This document shows positions 46,186 through 56,136 of a stretch of 64,000 nt of DNA, piece by piece. Below the pieces are notes generated by a model. That model was not told where the DNA came from. It did not search any database and worked only from the letters and a program-made list of their open reading frames with translations. Source of the stretch: Herbidospora solisilvae (GTDB taxonomy: Bacteria; Actinomycetota; Actinomycetes; Streptosporangiales; Streptosporangiaceae). The position numbers were made by a program, and so were the translations under genes. The stretch covers positions 62,001 to 126,000 of the forward strand of contig NZ_WXEW01000002.1 of assembly GCF_009901565.1 (NCBI RefSeq), given 5' to 3'. How positions within the stretch are numbered: position 1 is the first letter of the stretch; the number at the start of each line of letters is the position of its first letter.

Positions 46186-47135
46186 GGCCGGAACGTCTGG
46201 CGGTAGGCGATGGGGGAGACCCCGACCGCGGCGTGCAGGTGCTGGCGCAGCGACACCGCCGTGCCGAACCCGGCCTGCCGGGCGACCTCGTCGACCGGCA
46301 GGCCGGTGGTCTCCAGCAACTGGCGGGCGTGCTCGACGCGCTGCCGGTTGAGCCATCGGGCGGGGGACAGGCCGGTCTCCTCGCGGAAGCGGCGGGTGAA
46401 GGTGCGCACGCTCATCCGGGCGTGCGCGGCCAGCGCGTTGAGGTCGAGCGGTTCGGCCAGGCGGGACAACATCCAGGCGCGGGTCGACTCGGTCGAGGCC
46501 CCCTGGGCGGGCGGCAGCGGGCGTTCGATGAACTGGGCCTGGCCGCCCTCGCGGAACGGCGCGGTCACGCAGCGGCGGGCCACCCGGTTGGCGACCTCGG
46601 TGCCGAAGTCGGACCGGATGATGTGCAGGGCCAGATCGGTGCCGGCCGCCACGCCGGCCGAGGTGAGGATGTCGCCGTCGTCGACGAACAGCACCTCGGG
46701 GTTGAGCAGCACGCGGGGGTAGAGCCGCCGGAACCGGTTCGCGTTGCGCCAGTGGGTGGTCGCCGGACGACCGTCGAGCAGCCCGGCCGCCGCCAGCACG
46801 AAAGCGCCGGTGCAGATCGACACGATGCGCTTGCGCCCGGCCACCGCCCTCAGCGCCTCGGCCACGCCGGGGTCGAGGGAGCCCTCGAACGGGAGCCCGC
46901 CGTGGACGCCCGGGATGATCACGGTGTCGGCGTCGTCGAGGAGCGACAGGTCGTGGTCGGGCACGATGGCGTATCCGGCGGCGCAGCGGACCGGCCCGCC
47001 GTCGGGGGTGCAGGTCCGGACGTCGTACAGTTTCCGCCGATCGAAGTCTTCGGCGATGCCGAAGAACTGGCCGGGGACGCCGACGTCCATGGTGGCGAAG
47101 TCGTCGAGCACCAGCATGGCGACACGGTGAGGCAT
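46140..47135 (-). CDS. GlxA-family AraC-type transcriptional regulator (copy 2)
   Basis: 331 residues. DJ-1/PfpI-like domain about 1-180 (HRVAMLVLDDFATMDVG, SICTGAFVLAAAGLLDGRPATTHW) and AraC helix-turn-helix about 220-315 (LAAHARMSVRTFTRRFREETGLSP, EVARQAGFGTAVSLRQHL). It is a clear paralogue of the regulator at 38866 and a normal length for the family. Divergent from the MFS transporter across 72 bp, which is its most likely target. Its 3' end overlaps the SpoIIE response regulator. Confidence 0.87.
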   Translation of the reverse strand: MPHRVAMLVLDDFATMDVGVPGQFFGIAEDFDRRKLYDVRTCTPDGGPVRCAAGYAIVPDHDLSLLDDADTVIIPGVHGGLPFEGSLDPGVAEALRAVAGRKRIVSICTGAFVLAAAGLLDGRPATTHWRNANRFRRLYPRVLLNPEVLFVDDGDILTSAGVAAGTDLALHIIRSDFGTEVANRVARRCVTAPFREGGQAQFIERPLPPAQGASTESTRAWMLSRLAEPLDLNALAAHARMSVRTFTRRFREETGLSPARWLNRQRVEHARQLLETTGLPVDEVARQAGFGTAVSLRQHLHAAVGVSPIAYRQTFRPQAALRSTTSATSSS

Positions 47136-47207
47136 GGCCGGATTCTTTCATATGTTGGCTTTCAGGCCACTGGTGGGGTTCACGGCCCGCTCGGCAGGAT
47201 GTCCGGC

Positions 47208-48482
47208 ATGACCATCACTCGGGGGGTGACCCGGCCCGCACGCGTGCACCGGGCCTGGATCGTGGGCGGCATCGCCCTGATCGCGATCGTCGGCGCGGCC
47301 GGGTTCCGGGCCACGCCCGGCGTCCTGATCACGCCGCTGCAGGAGGAGTTCGGCTGGTCCCGGGGCACCATCGGGTTCGCGGTGTCGATCAACCTGATGT
47401 TCTTCGGCCTGACCGCCCCCTTCGCCGCCGCGCTCATGGACCGCTTCGGCATGCGCCGCGTCGTCACCTGCGCCCTCGCGCTGGTCGCCCTCGGCAGCGG
47501 CGTGACCGTCTTCATGACCGCGAGCTGGCAGCTCGTGCTCTGCTGGGGCGTGCTCGTCGGGCTGGGCACCGGCTCGATGGCGCTGGTCTTCGCCGCGACG
47601 CTGACTCAGCGGTGGTTCGTGCGCAGCCGGGGCCTGGTGACCGGCATCCTGACCGCCGGAGGCGCGACCGGGCAGCTCATCTTCCTGCCGGTGCTCGCGC
47701 TGCTGGTGGAGTCGAGCGGCTGGCGGACCGCCGCACTGGTCGTGGCGGGCTCGGCGCTGGCGGTGGTCCCGCTGGTCTTCTTCCTGCTGCGCGACCATCC
47801 CGCCGACGTCGGGCTGCTCCCGTACGGCGCCACCGAGCCCCCGCCGCCCCCCGTCCCCGCCACGGTCGGACCGGCCACGCGCGCGCTGCGCAGCCTGCGC
47901 GACGCCGCCCGCACGCGATCGTTCTGGTACCTGGCCGGCGGCTTCGCCATCTGCGGCGCCTCGACCAACGGGCTGGTCGGCACCCACTTCATCCCGGCCG
48001 CCCACGACCACGGCATGGCCGAGCCGGTCGCCGCGTCGCTGCTGGCCGTCATCGGGATCTTCGACATCGCCGGGACGATCCTGTCGGGCTGGCTGAGCGA
48101 CCGCATCGACGCGCGGGTGCTGCTGGGCGTCTACTACGCCCTGCGGGGCGCGTCGCTGCTGGTCCTGCCGCAGTTGTTCGGCGACTCGGCGCACCCCAGC
48201 ATGATCGTGTTCATCGTCTTCTACGGCCTCGACTGGGTGGCCACGGTCCCCCCGACGGTGGCGCTCTGCCGCAAGATCTACGGTGACGACGGCCCGATCG
48301 TGTTCGGCTGGGTCTTCGCCTCCCACCAGATCGGCGCGGCCTTCGCGGCGACCCTGGCCGGGGTGACCCGCGACCACCTCGGCACCTACGACCTCGCCTG
48401 GTACGTGTCGGGCGCGCTCTGCGCACTGGCCGCCCTCATGTCGGTACGGATCGCGCGCGGGGCTGGCAGTATTGGCCGGTGA
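47208..48482 (+). CDS. MFS transporter (monocarboxylate/oxalate-formate type)
   Basis: 424 residues from ATG 47208 (GGCAGGA upstream; an ATG 9 nt earlier is in frame). Twelve hydrophobic segments in two halves, with the loop 2-3 motif ALMDRFGMRRVV and the equivalent GWLSDRIDARVLLG in the second half, and EEFGWSRGTIGFAVS after helix 1, as in the OFA/monocarboxylate porter group. Substrate is probably a small carboxylate or a metabolite sensed by the adjacent GlxA-like regulator. Stop overlaps the PTH2 gene start (GTGA). Confidence 0.85.
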   Translation: MTITRGVTRPARVHRAWIVGGIALIAIVGAAGFRATPGVLITPLQEEFGWSRGTIGFAVSINLMFFGLTAPFAAALMDRFGMRRVVTCALALVALGSGVTVFMTASWQLVLCWGVLVGLGTGSMALVFAATLTQRWFVRSRGLVTGILTAGGATGQLIFLPVLALLVESSGWRTAALVVAGSALAVVPLVFFLLRDHPADVGLLPYGATEPPPPPVPATVGPATRALRSLRDAARTRSFWYLAGGFAICGASTNGLVGTHFIPAAHDHGMAEPVAASLLAVIGIFDIAGTILSGWLSDRIDARVLLGVYYALRGASLLVLPQLFGDSAHPSMIVFIVFYGLDWVATVPPTVALCRKIYGDDGPIVFGWVFASHQIGAAFAATLAGVTRDHLGTYDLAWYVSGALCALAALMSVRIARGAGSIGR

Positions 48483-49171
48483 GCCAATACGTGCTGCCGC
48501 TGGTGGTCCGGATCGAACGGGCGACCCCGCCACGGCGTACCGACGCGCTTGAAGCCGCCGCGCTGGCCGTGCTGCGCATGATCGACGACCACCGGTCGGG
48601 CGGCGAGGGCGAGTGGGCCCAGGCCGTCCGGGGCTGGGAGAGCCACGGCATCCGCAAGGTGGTCCGCCGGGCCCGCGGCGCCGAATGGACGAGGGTGCTC
48701 CAGCTCCCCGGCGAGACGGTGTCCGCCGGAACCGCGCTGGTCCGCGTCCACCCGCCGGTCCCGCTCGACGGCTGGCCGAAAGACCTGTCGCGGCTGCAGG
48801 TGTCCGGCACCGACCTCGACGACCCCGAGCCGCCGGGCCCCGCGGGCGCGCCCTGCGTGTTGTGGATCAACCCCCACCTGGAGATGACCGCCGGCAAGGC
48901 GATGGCCCAGGCCGGCCACGCGGCCCAGCTCGCGTGGTGGGCGACCGGCCCGTCCGACCGGGCGGCCTGGCGCGAGACCGGGCTCGCGGTGTCGGTCCGG
49001 ACCGCCAGCCCCTACGACTGGGCCAAGCTCGCCGAGGCCGACCTGCCCGCGGTGCGCGACGCGGGCTTCACCGAGATCGCGCCGGGCTCGGTGACGGTCG
49101 TCGCCACCGCGCCGTGGCTGCGCGAAGGGGGTTTCCGCCCGGCGAGCCGGGGCCCGCTGCGCAACCCCTAG
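48479..49171 (+). CDS. PTH2-family peptidyl-tRNA hydrolase-like protein
   Basis: 230 residues from GTG 48479. C-terminal half has the Pth2 pattern: CVLWINPHLEMTAGKAMAQAGHAAQLAWW (conserved KxAAQxxHA-type helix), VSVRTASPYDWAKL and IAPGSVTVVATAPW. The N-terminal about 110 residues form an extra domain (QYVLPLVVRIERATPP) common in actinobacterial homologues. It releases peptides from stalled peptidyl-tRNA, or a related hydrolysis. Coupled to the MFS gene by a 4-nt overlap, although the functions seem unrelated. Confidence 0.78.
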   Translation: MSQYVLPLVVRIERATPPRRTDALEAAALAVLRMIDDHRSGGEGEWAQAVRGWESHGIRKVVRRARGAEWTRVLQLPGETVSAGTALVRVHPPVPLDGWPKDLSRLQVSGTDLDDPEPPGPAGAPCVLWINPHLEMTAGKAMAQAGHAAQLAWWATGPSDRAAWRETGLAVSVRTASPYDWAKLAEADLPAVRDAGFTEIAPGSVTVVATAPWLREGGFRPASRGPLRNP

Positions 49172-50157
49172 ATCGTCAGGACGTCGGCCCAGACCCCCTC
49201 CGGCGTGAGCCGCAGCGGTGACGGGCTGTCGTGCACGATCATCAGCTGTCCGTTGCTCAGCAGCGCCAGCCCTTCCGGGCGGTCGTCTCTCACGCCCGTC
49301 GTCAGGTCGGCGACGTGGATGGGCGGGTCGGCGAAGCCGTTGCCGGGCGTCCAGCGCACGATCTTCACCGGGCCGTCGTGGGTCATGGTGGGGCCGGCCA
49401 GGATCAGGACCTCGTCGCCGGCCGGGCACAGGTCGCGGATGCCCAGGCCGTCGAGGTCGACGAAGTGGGTGCGGTAACGGGCGTCGCCGACCGGGGCGAA
49501 GCGCAGCCGGTTCTCGTCGTGGGGGTCGGGCTCGGGGCGGATCTCCAGGATGACGGCCCAGCCGCGCAGCACCGGCCCGCGCAGGCCGACGAACACCCGC
49601 TCGCCGATGACCGCGATGCCCTCGATGTCGACGCCGTTGTCCTTGCCCGGCAGCCGCAGGAACGGCGCCAGGTGGGGGTCGTGTTCGAGCATGTCGGCCA
49701 GGTTGCGTCCCGGGCCGCTCAGGATGGCGGCGTGCCGGGAGCCGTCTCTGCGCACCGGCTGGGGCAGGCCGTCGCGGTCGACGAGGGGGAGGCGTACCAG
49801 GATGAAGCGGTTCTCCTCGCGCAGGACGGTGGCCAGCCGCTTGCGGGCCTTGTCGCCGTTCTGGCCGGGTTTCACTCGCTTGCGCTTGAGGCTGTGGGAG
49901 CCGACGGCCCAGAGCCAGCCGTCGGCGCGGGCCAGGCCCTCGATGTCGGCCTCCTCGTCGGGGCCCGCGGGCAGGTCGACGAATTCGGCCAGCCGGAAGG
50001 TGCGGTGGTCCTGGAAGGCGCCGTCGCGCCACGTGAGGCGTTCGACCCCCGCCCACTCGTCTCCGGCGACCCAGAGACACCGACCGTCCTGGCGCACGGC
50101 GGAAAGATCGTGATGGATCGCCGATCCCGGGGCGAACCGGAGCTCTACCTGCACCAC
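49168..50157 (-). CDS. DUF3616 beta-propeller-like protein
   Basis: 329 residues from GTG 50157 (VVQVELRFAPGS); the frame is open 30 codons further but without a plausible start. Repeats such as LSAVRQDGRCLWVAGDE, ADIEGLARADGWLWAVGSHSLKRKR, GVDIEGIAVIGERVFVGLRGP and RPEGLALLSNGQLMIVHDSP are typical of DUF3616, a probable propeller that may act as an esterase or binder. No signal peptide. Convergent 4-bp overlap with the PTH2-like gene; diverges from the secreted or membrane protein at 50241. Confidence 0.78.
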   Translation of the reverse strand: MVQVELRFAPGSAIHHDLSAVRQDGRCLWVAGDEWAGVERLTWRDGAFQDHRTFRLAEFVDLPAGPDEEADIEGLARADGWLWAVGSHSLKRKRVKPGQNGDKARKRLATVLREENRFILVRLPLVDRDGLPQPVRRDGSRHAAILSGPGRNLADMLEHDPHLAPFLRLPGKDNGVDIEGIAVIGERVFVGLRGPVLRGWAVILEIRPEPDPHDENRLRFAPVGDARYRTHFVDLDGLGIRDLCPAGDEVLILAGPTMTHDGPVKIVRWTPGNGFADPPIHVADLTTGVRDDRPEGLALLSNGQLMIVHDSPSPLRLTPEGVWADVLTI

Positions 50158-50227
50158 GTCATTATGGGCCGCAAACCTCGTTCCCGAAGTGTGATGGCTA
50201 TCGCACCCGAATTGCCGTGATTTGCCG

Positions 50228-50233
50228 TACGCT
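50228..50233 (+). promoter_or_regulatory. -10-like hexamer for a leaderless transcript
   Basis: TACGCT lies 7 nt before GTG 50241 with no ribosome site between. Confidence 0.4.
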
Positions 50234-50240
50234 CGCCGAC

Positions 50241-51161
50241 GTGCCACCTGGGGACTATGGGACGAAGGCCACTCCTTCGTACGTTGCGGCGGAAGCGGAG
50301 ACCAGCCCGTTACCGAAGATCACGATCCCGGACCCTCCACCGCCGCCCTCCACCAAAGGTCTGGGCGATCTGCCCATGCGGCTCGTCTACCGGACCGCCG
50401 CCGTCGTCACGGTCGTGGCCGCCGTGGGCGTGGTGACCGCCGCGGTGGTCGTCACCCGTGACGATCCCGGCCAGGCCGCGGCCGCGCCCGCCCCCAAGGC
50501 CGACCCGGTCACGGTCGCCGCGACGACCGCCCCTGCGCCCTCGCCCTCCCCGGTGCTCCCGAGCCCGTCGCCGTCCCCCTCGGTCAGCCCGCTCTCGACC
50601 GCGATGACCGACGCGCTCGACGACCCCCGCGTGCCCGGACTGCCCGACGGCCAGGAGAGGCTGCGGACCTTCCCGGGCAAGGCCGCCAAGATCCGCGGCT
50701 CGATCAAGGACCAGCGTTCGGGCGTGGCCTTCCCCCGCTTCGCCGGCGACTGGGATCTGGCCTCCGCCTCGCCGTTCGCCTCCCGCCAGCTGCTGCCCAA
50801 GGTCAAGGGGTCGGCCTACCGGGGCATGCTGGTCTCCTGCCCGGTGCCGATCGAGGTGCAGGACGACCTGAAGGACACCGCCTTCCTGGCGGCCCGGTGG
50901 ACGCTCAACCACCACCCGGCCGGGGCCACCATCAAGTGGACCTCCGCCGACCTGACCGAGATCGACGACCAGCCGGCCTGGGTGCTCGGCTACGACGTCA
51001 ACTACACGATCAAGGGCGACAAGCGGAAGTCGGCCGCCGCGATCGCGCTCGTGGAGGTGCCCGACTCCAAGCCCGCGCTGGTCTTCATCAGCGTCCCGGA
51101 CAGCCAGAAGAAGAGCTACCGCGACATCAACACGGTGATGAGCAAGATCAAGGTGCTTTAG
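50241..51161 (+). CDS. single-pass membrane protein with extracytoplasmic domain
   Basis: 306 residues from GTG 50241 (VPPGDYGTKATPSYV). Cytoplasmic Pro-rich leader, one TM segment about 50-72 (AAVVTVVAAVGVVTAAVVV), a Pro/Ser/Thr-rich stalk about 80-120 and a soluble extracytoplasmic domain about 125-306 (PRFAGDWDLASASPFASRQLLP, WTLNHHPAGATIKW, ALVFISVPDSQKKSYRDIN). No recognised catalytic motif. Such stalked proteins are common at the actinomycete surface. Function unknown. Confidence 0.72.
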   Translation: MPPGDYGTKATPSYVAAEAETSPLPKITIPDPPPPPSTKGLGDLPMRLVYRTAAVVTVVAAVGVVTAAVVVTRDDPGQAAAAPAPKADPVTVAATTAPAPSPSPVLPSPSPSPSVSPLSTAMTDALDDPRVPGLPDGQERLRTFPGKAAKIRGSIKDQRSGVAFPRFAGDWDLASASPFASRQLLPKVKGSAYRGMLVSCPVPIEVQDDLKDTAFLAARWTLNHHPAGATIKWTSADLTEIDDQPAWVLGYDVNYTIKGDKRKSAAAIALVEVPDSKPALVFISVPDSQKKSYRDINTVMSKIKVL

Positions 51162-51175
51162 ACGGGGTCCTATCT

Positions 51176-51189
51176 GGGGAAATATCCCC
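51176..51189. promoter_or_regulatory. small inverted repeat before the DUF1269 gene
   Basis: GGGGA-AATA-TCCCC, flanked by direct TATCTGG repeats, 15 bp after the previous stop. It could be an operator or a weak attenuator. Confidence 0.35.
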
Positions 51190-51217
51190 ATATCTGGACT
51201 TCGGGGGGAGCTCCATC

Positions 51218-51712
51218 ATGGCTACGTTGATCGCCATCGCGTATGACGACCTCGGTACCGCCGTCAACGTCAGGGACAAGCTGTTCCAGCTGCAGCAGGA
51301 ACACCTCATCACGCTCACCGACGCCGCCATCGTCGAGCACACGGCCGAGGGCAAGATCAAGATGAAGCCCGCCGTCAACATGGCCGCGACCGGCGCGGCC
51401 GGAGGCGCGCTGTGGGGCGGCCTGATCGGCCTCATCTTCTTCATGCCGCTGGTCGGCGCGGCCGTCGGCGCAGCCACCGGCGCCCTCGTCGGCGCCAAGA
51501 CCGACATCGGCGTCGACGACAAGTTCATGAAGGACGTCGCCGAGGGCCTCAAGCCGGGCGGCGCCGCCCTGTTCCTGCTCGTCGAGGACAGCACGCGGGA
51601 CAAGGTGCTGCCGCAGGTCGCGCCCATGGGCGGCCGCATCATCCACACCTCCCTGTCCCAGGAGGCCGAGAACCAGCTGAAGGAGGCCATCGAGGCGGCC
51701 CGCCACCACTGA
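51218..51712 (+). CDS. DUF1269 membrane protein
   Basis: 164 residues from ATG 51218 with GGGGGAG upstream. MATLIAIAYDDLGTAVNVRDKL, a glycine-rich double membrane hairpin (about 57-92: GAAGGALWGGLIGLIFFMPLVGAAVGAATGALVG) and DVAEGLKPGGAALFLLVED are the signature of DUF1269. Function unknown; often found near stress genes. It lies 27 bp upstream of the FtsH paralogue and is probably co-transcribed, so it may be a substrate or adaptor for that protease. Confidence 0.82.
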   Translation: MATLIAIAYDDLGTAVNVRDKLFQLQQEHLITLTDAAIVEHTAEGKIKMKPAVNMAATGAAGGALWGGLIGLIFFMPLVGAAVGAATGALVGAKTDIGVDDKFMKDVAEGLKPGGAALFLLVEDSTRDKVLPQVAPMGGRIIHTSLSQEAENQLKEAIEAARHH

Positions 51713-51739
51713 CGCCTGCCATAGAGCCGAGGAGCCGAC

Positions 51740-53683
<1,944 letters not shown>

Positions 53684-54569
53684 CGCCACCACCGGGTGGT
53701 CACCGCCACCGCCACGGCGAGCCCGGCGGTCGTCAGCACCCCGCCCTCGCCCAGCAGCCAGGGCGACTGCGGCTGCGTCATGGCCTGCCCGACGAAGTAG
53801 GTCGCGGCGTTGAAAGTGGCGTGCACGACCAGCACCGGCCAGATCGACCGGGTCGTGAGCCGCAACCAGACCAGCGGGAACGCCAGCACGATCGTCTGCA
53901 CGGTGAACCAGAGCAGCGCGTAGGCCATCGGGACGCCCGGATCCACCGCCCCCGGGACGAACACCATCAGCGGCACGTGGAACAGCGCCCACGCGACCCC
54001 GACCACGACCGCGACGACGTCGGCGGAGTGCCGCTCCCCGAGCCGCGTGACGAGGAACGAACTCCACCCGAGCTGCTCACCCAGCGCCAGCACCAGATAG
54101 GGCACCAGCCCGGGAACGAGCCCGACCACGACCGTGAGCAGCGGCGGCAGCGGCAACCCGTGGGTGCCGAACGAGGCCAGCCCGGTGAGCCATCCCGTGC
54201 CGTAGGCGAGCCCGATCCCGATGACGGGGATCGCCCAGGCCGTCAGCAGCGTCCTCGGCGGGACCCGGACGAACCCCCACGGAAACCCGCGCCCCCGGAA
54301 GGCGACGGCGGCGGCGATCGCCGGCGCGAACGCCTGCCCGTAGAGCGCGAGCTGTACGGGAACCGGCGCCTCCCCGATGTGGTCGAGGTCGACCCCCTGG
54401 GAGACGGCGTAGGCGATGGCGGGGAGCACGAGAACGGGCAGGACGAGGGCGAACGTGGAGAGTTGCCGGGATGTGTCGGTCTTCACGGGTCCAAGCAGAC
54501 GCGGCCGCCGGTCCCGACCGCCTGAACGCAGGGTCCCGTCGAAGTCCCGGAGAGTCGCCGGGATCTCTC

Positions 54570-54575
54570 TAAACT
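54570..54575 (+). promoter_or_regulatory. -10-like hexamer for a leaderless transcript
   Basis: TAAACT lies 6 nt before ATG 54582 of the Fic gene; no Shine-Dalgarno. Confidence 0.5.
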
Positions 54576-54581
54576 GGCGCG

Positions 54582-56072
54582 ATGGACGGTGAGCGGATTC
54601 CCTGGAAGCGGATCGAGGCGCTGATGCCGGTCAACGGTGAGATCGCCACCCGGCTGGCCGCCGTGGACGCACTCCAGGCCGCCTGGAAAGACGTGCAGGC
54701 TCAGGCGGCACCGGCAGAGGTGGAGGCCTCCCTCAAGCGCCGCCTGCGCAGACACGCCATCGAAACCGGCATCATCGAACGTCTGTACGACGTGAGCTGG
54801 GGCGTCACCGAGGCGCTGGTGGCCGAAGGGCTGACGACCGAGGTGGCCTTGGCCGAGGGAGAAATCACTGTCTCCACCCTGGACATCATCAGAGATCAGT
54901 TCGAGGCCCTCGCCTACCTGGTCGACTGGGTGAGAGACGGCCACGACCTCTCCATCAGCTTCATCAGGGGCCTGCACGGGATCATCGTCCAGCACCAGCA
55001 CACCTATGAGGCGAGAGACCAGTTCGGCCGGCCGGTCCTGCTCCCGCTGAAGGCGGGCGTGTGGAAGGAACTGGACAACCAGATCACCCGCTCCGACGGC
55101 ACCGTCCTCGAGTGCACCCCGCCGCTCTTCGTCGAAGAGGAGATGGAGCGGCTGGTGGAGATGTGGAAGGGGACGTCCGGGCAACACCCCGTGATCCGGG
55201 CGGCCTGGCTCCATCACCGGTTCATCCAGATCCACCCCTTCGCGGACGGCAACGGCCGGGTGGCCAGGGCGCTGACACTGCTCTCGCTCCAGCGCGGCCA
55301 CTACGCCCCCATCACCGTCGACCGGCTCCAGCGAGGGGAGTACATCGCCGCCCTGGATGAGGCGAACGCCGGAGACCTGCGTCCGTTGGTGCGATTCTTC
55401 GCCCGGCTGGAGGAAAGGGCGCTCCGCGCCGAGATACAGGCCCCTCTTTCGCCGGTTCCCCAGGCCAGCGGCGCCCTCGCGGTCGCCAAGGCGTACGCCA
55501 CCCGGCTGCGCGCCAGGGAAGTGGGCGAGCTGAAGACGAAGGCCGATCGCAGCGCCCGGCTGGCCGGGGCGGTGCACGCGCACCTGGTGCGCTACTTCGA
55601 GCCGTTCAGCATCGACCTCGGGAACGTGTTCAGGGAGTTCGACCCACGTTCGGTGACCTCGGTCGACCACGCGGCTCCTCCGGATGCCAAGTCGGGGTAC
55701 TGGCACGGCCAGCTTGTGCACGCCGCCAACCTCGCCGACTTCTACACGAACCTGGCCGACGGATCATGGTGGGTCCGGCTGCACCTGCGGGTCAGGGGAA
55801 GCCTGTTGCGGTTCATCGCAGCGGTGCAGAAGGTGGGGCAGGGAGAGACCGGCGTGCTCGCGGTGACGGTCTACGGCGAGGTCCTCAGCGCTTCGTCCAC
55901 CGCCGGAGAACGTCAGGAGCTGCTGTTCCGGATCTTCGAGCACGCCAACACGCCCGACAGCGCCACCCTCGTCTACACCGATGACGTCGAGGAACGATGG
56001 CCGGAAATTCAGCAACTCGTCGACGACGCGCTGGCCGACGCGATCGGCCGGTTCTCGACGCATCTGGCGTAG
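54582..56072 (+). CDS. Fic-domain AMP-transferase-like protein
   Basis: 496 residues. Fic motif HPFADGNGR (His218-Arg226) is intact, preceded by the beta-hairpin flap region GRPVLLPLKAGVWKE and followed by the usual helices. An N-terminal helix IETGIIERLYD (T62-E66) resembles the inhibitory (S/T)xxxE motif that restrains class II Fic enzymes in cis, although Arg rather than Gly/Asn follows the Glu. The C-terminal about 200 residues (from 330) are a separate domain I do not recognise, ending VDDALADAIGRFSTHLA. It probably transfers AMP or another nucleotide moiety to a target protein. It looks intact, in contrast with the dead Doc at 36454. Confidence 0.85.
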   Translation: MDGERIPWKRIEALMPVNGEIATRLAAVDALQAAWKDVQAQAAPAEVEASLKRRLRRHAIETGIIERLYDVSWGVTEALVAEGLTTEVALAEGEITVSTLDIIRDQFEALAYLVDWVRDGHDLSISFIRGLHGIIVQHQHTYEARDQFGRPVLLPLKAGVWKELDNQITRSDGTVLECTPPLFVEEEMERLVEMWKGTSGQHPVIRAAWLHHRFIQIHPFADGNGRVARALTLLSLQRGHYAPITVDRLQRGEYIAALDEANAGDLRPLVRFFARLEERALRAEIQAPLSPVPQASGALAVAKAYATRLRAREVGELKTKADRSARLAGAVHAHLVRYFEPFSIDLGNVFREFDPRSVTSVDHAAPPDAKSGYWHGQLVHAANLADFYTNLADGSWWVRLHLRVRGSLLRFIAAVQKVGQGETGVLAVTVYGEVLSASSTAGERQELLFRIFEHANTPDSATLVYTDDVEERWPEIQQLVDDALADAIGRFSTHLA

Positions 56073-56124
56073 GGTCCCGGACTTCCGGGACTCCAGTCCC
56101 ATTCCATGACCTGCGAATATCCCC

Positions 56125-56130
56125 GACAAT
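56125..56130 (+). promoter_or_regulatory. -10-like hexamer for a leaderless transcript
   Basis: GACAAT lies 6 nt before ATG 56137 of the sensor kinase, with no ribosome site. Confidence 0.35.
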
Positions 56131-56136
56131 TGCCGC

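Noticed and set aside
45858-47198. Long plus-strand open extension upstream of the MFS transporter
   Set aside because: It is antisense to the GlxA-like gene; the transporter starts at 47208 behind its own ribosome site.
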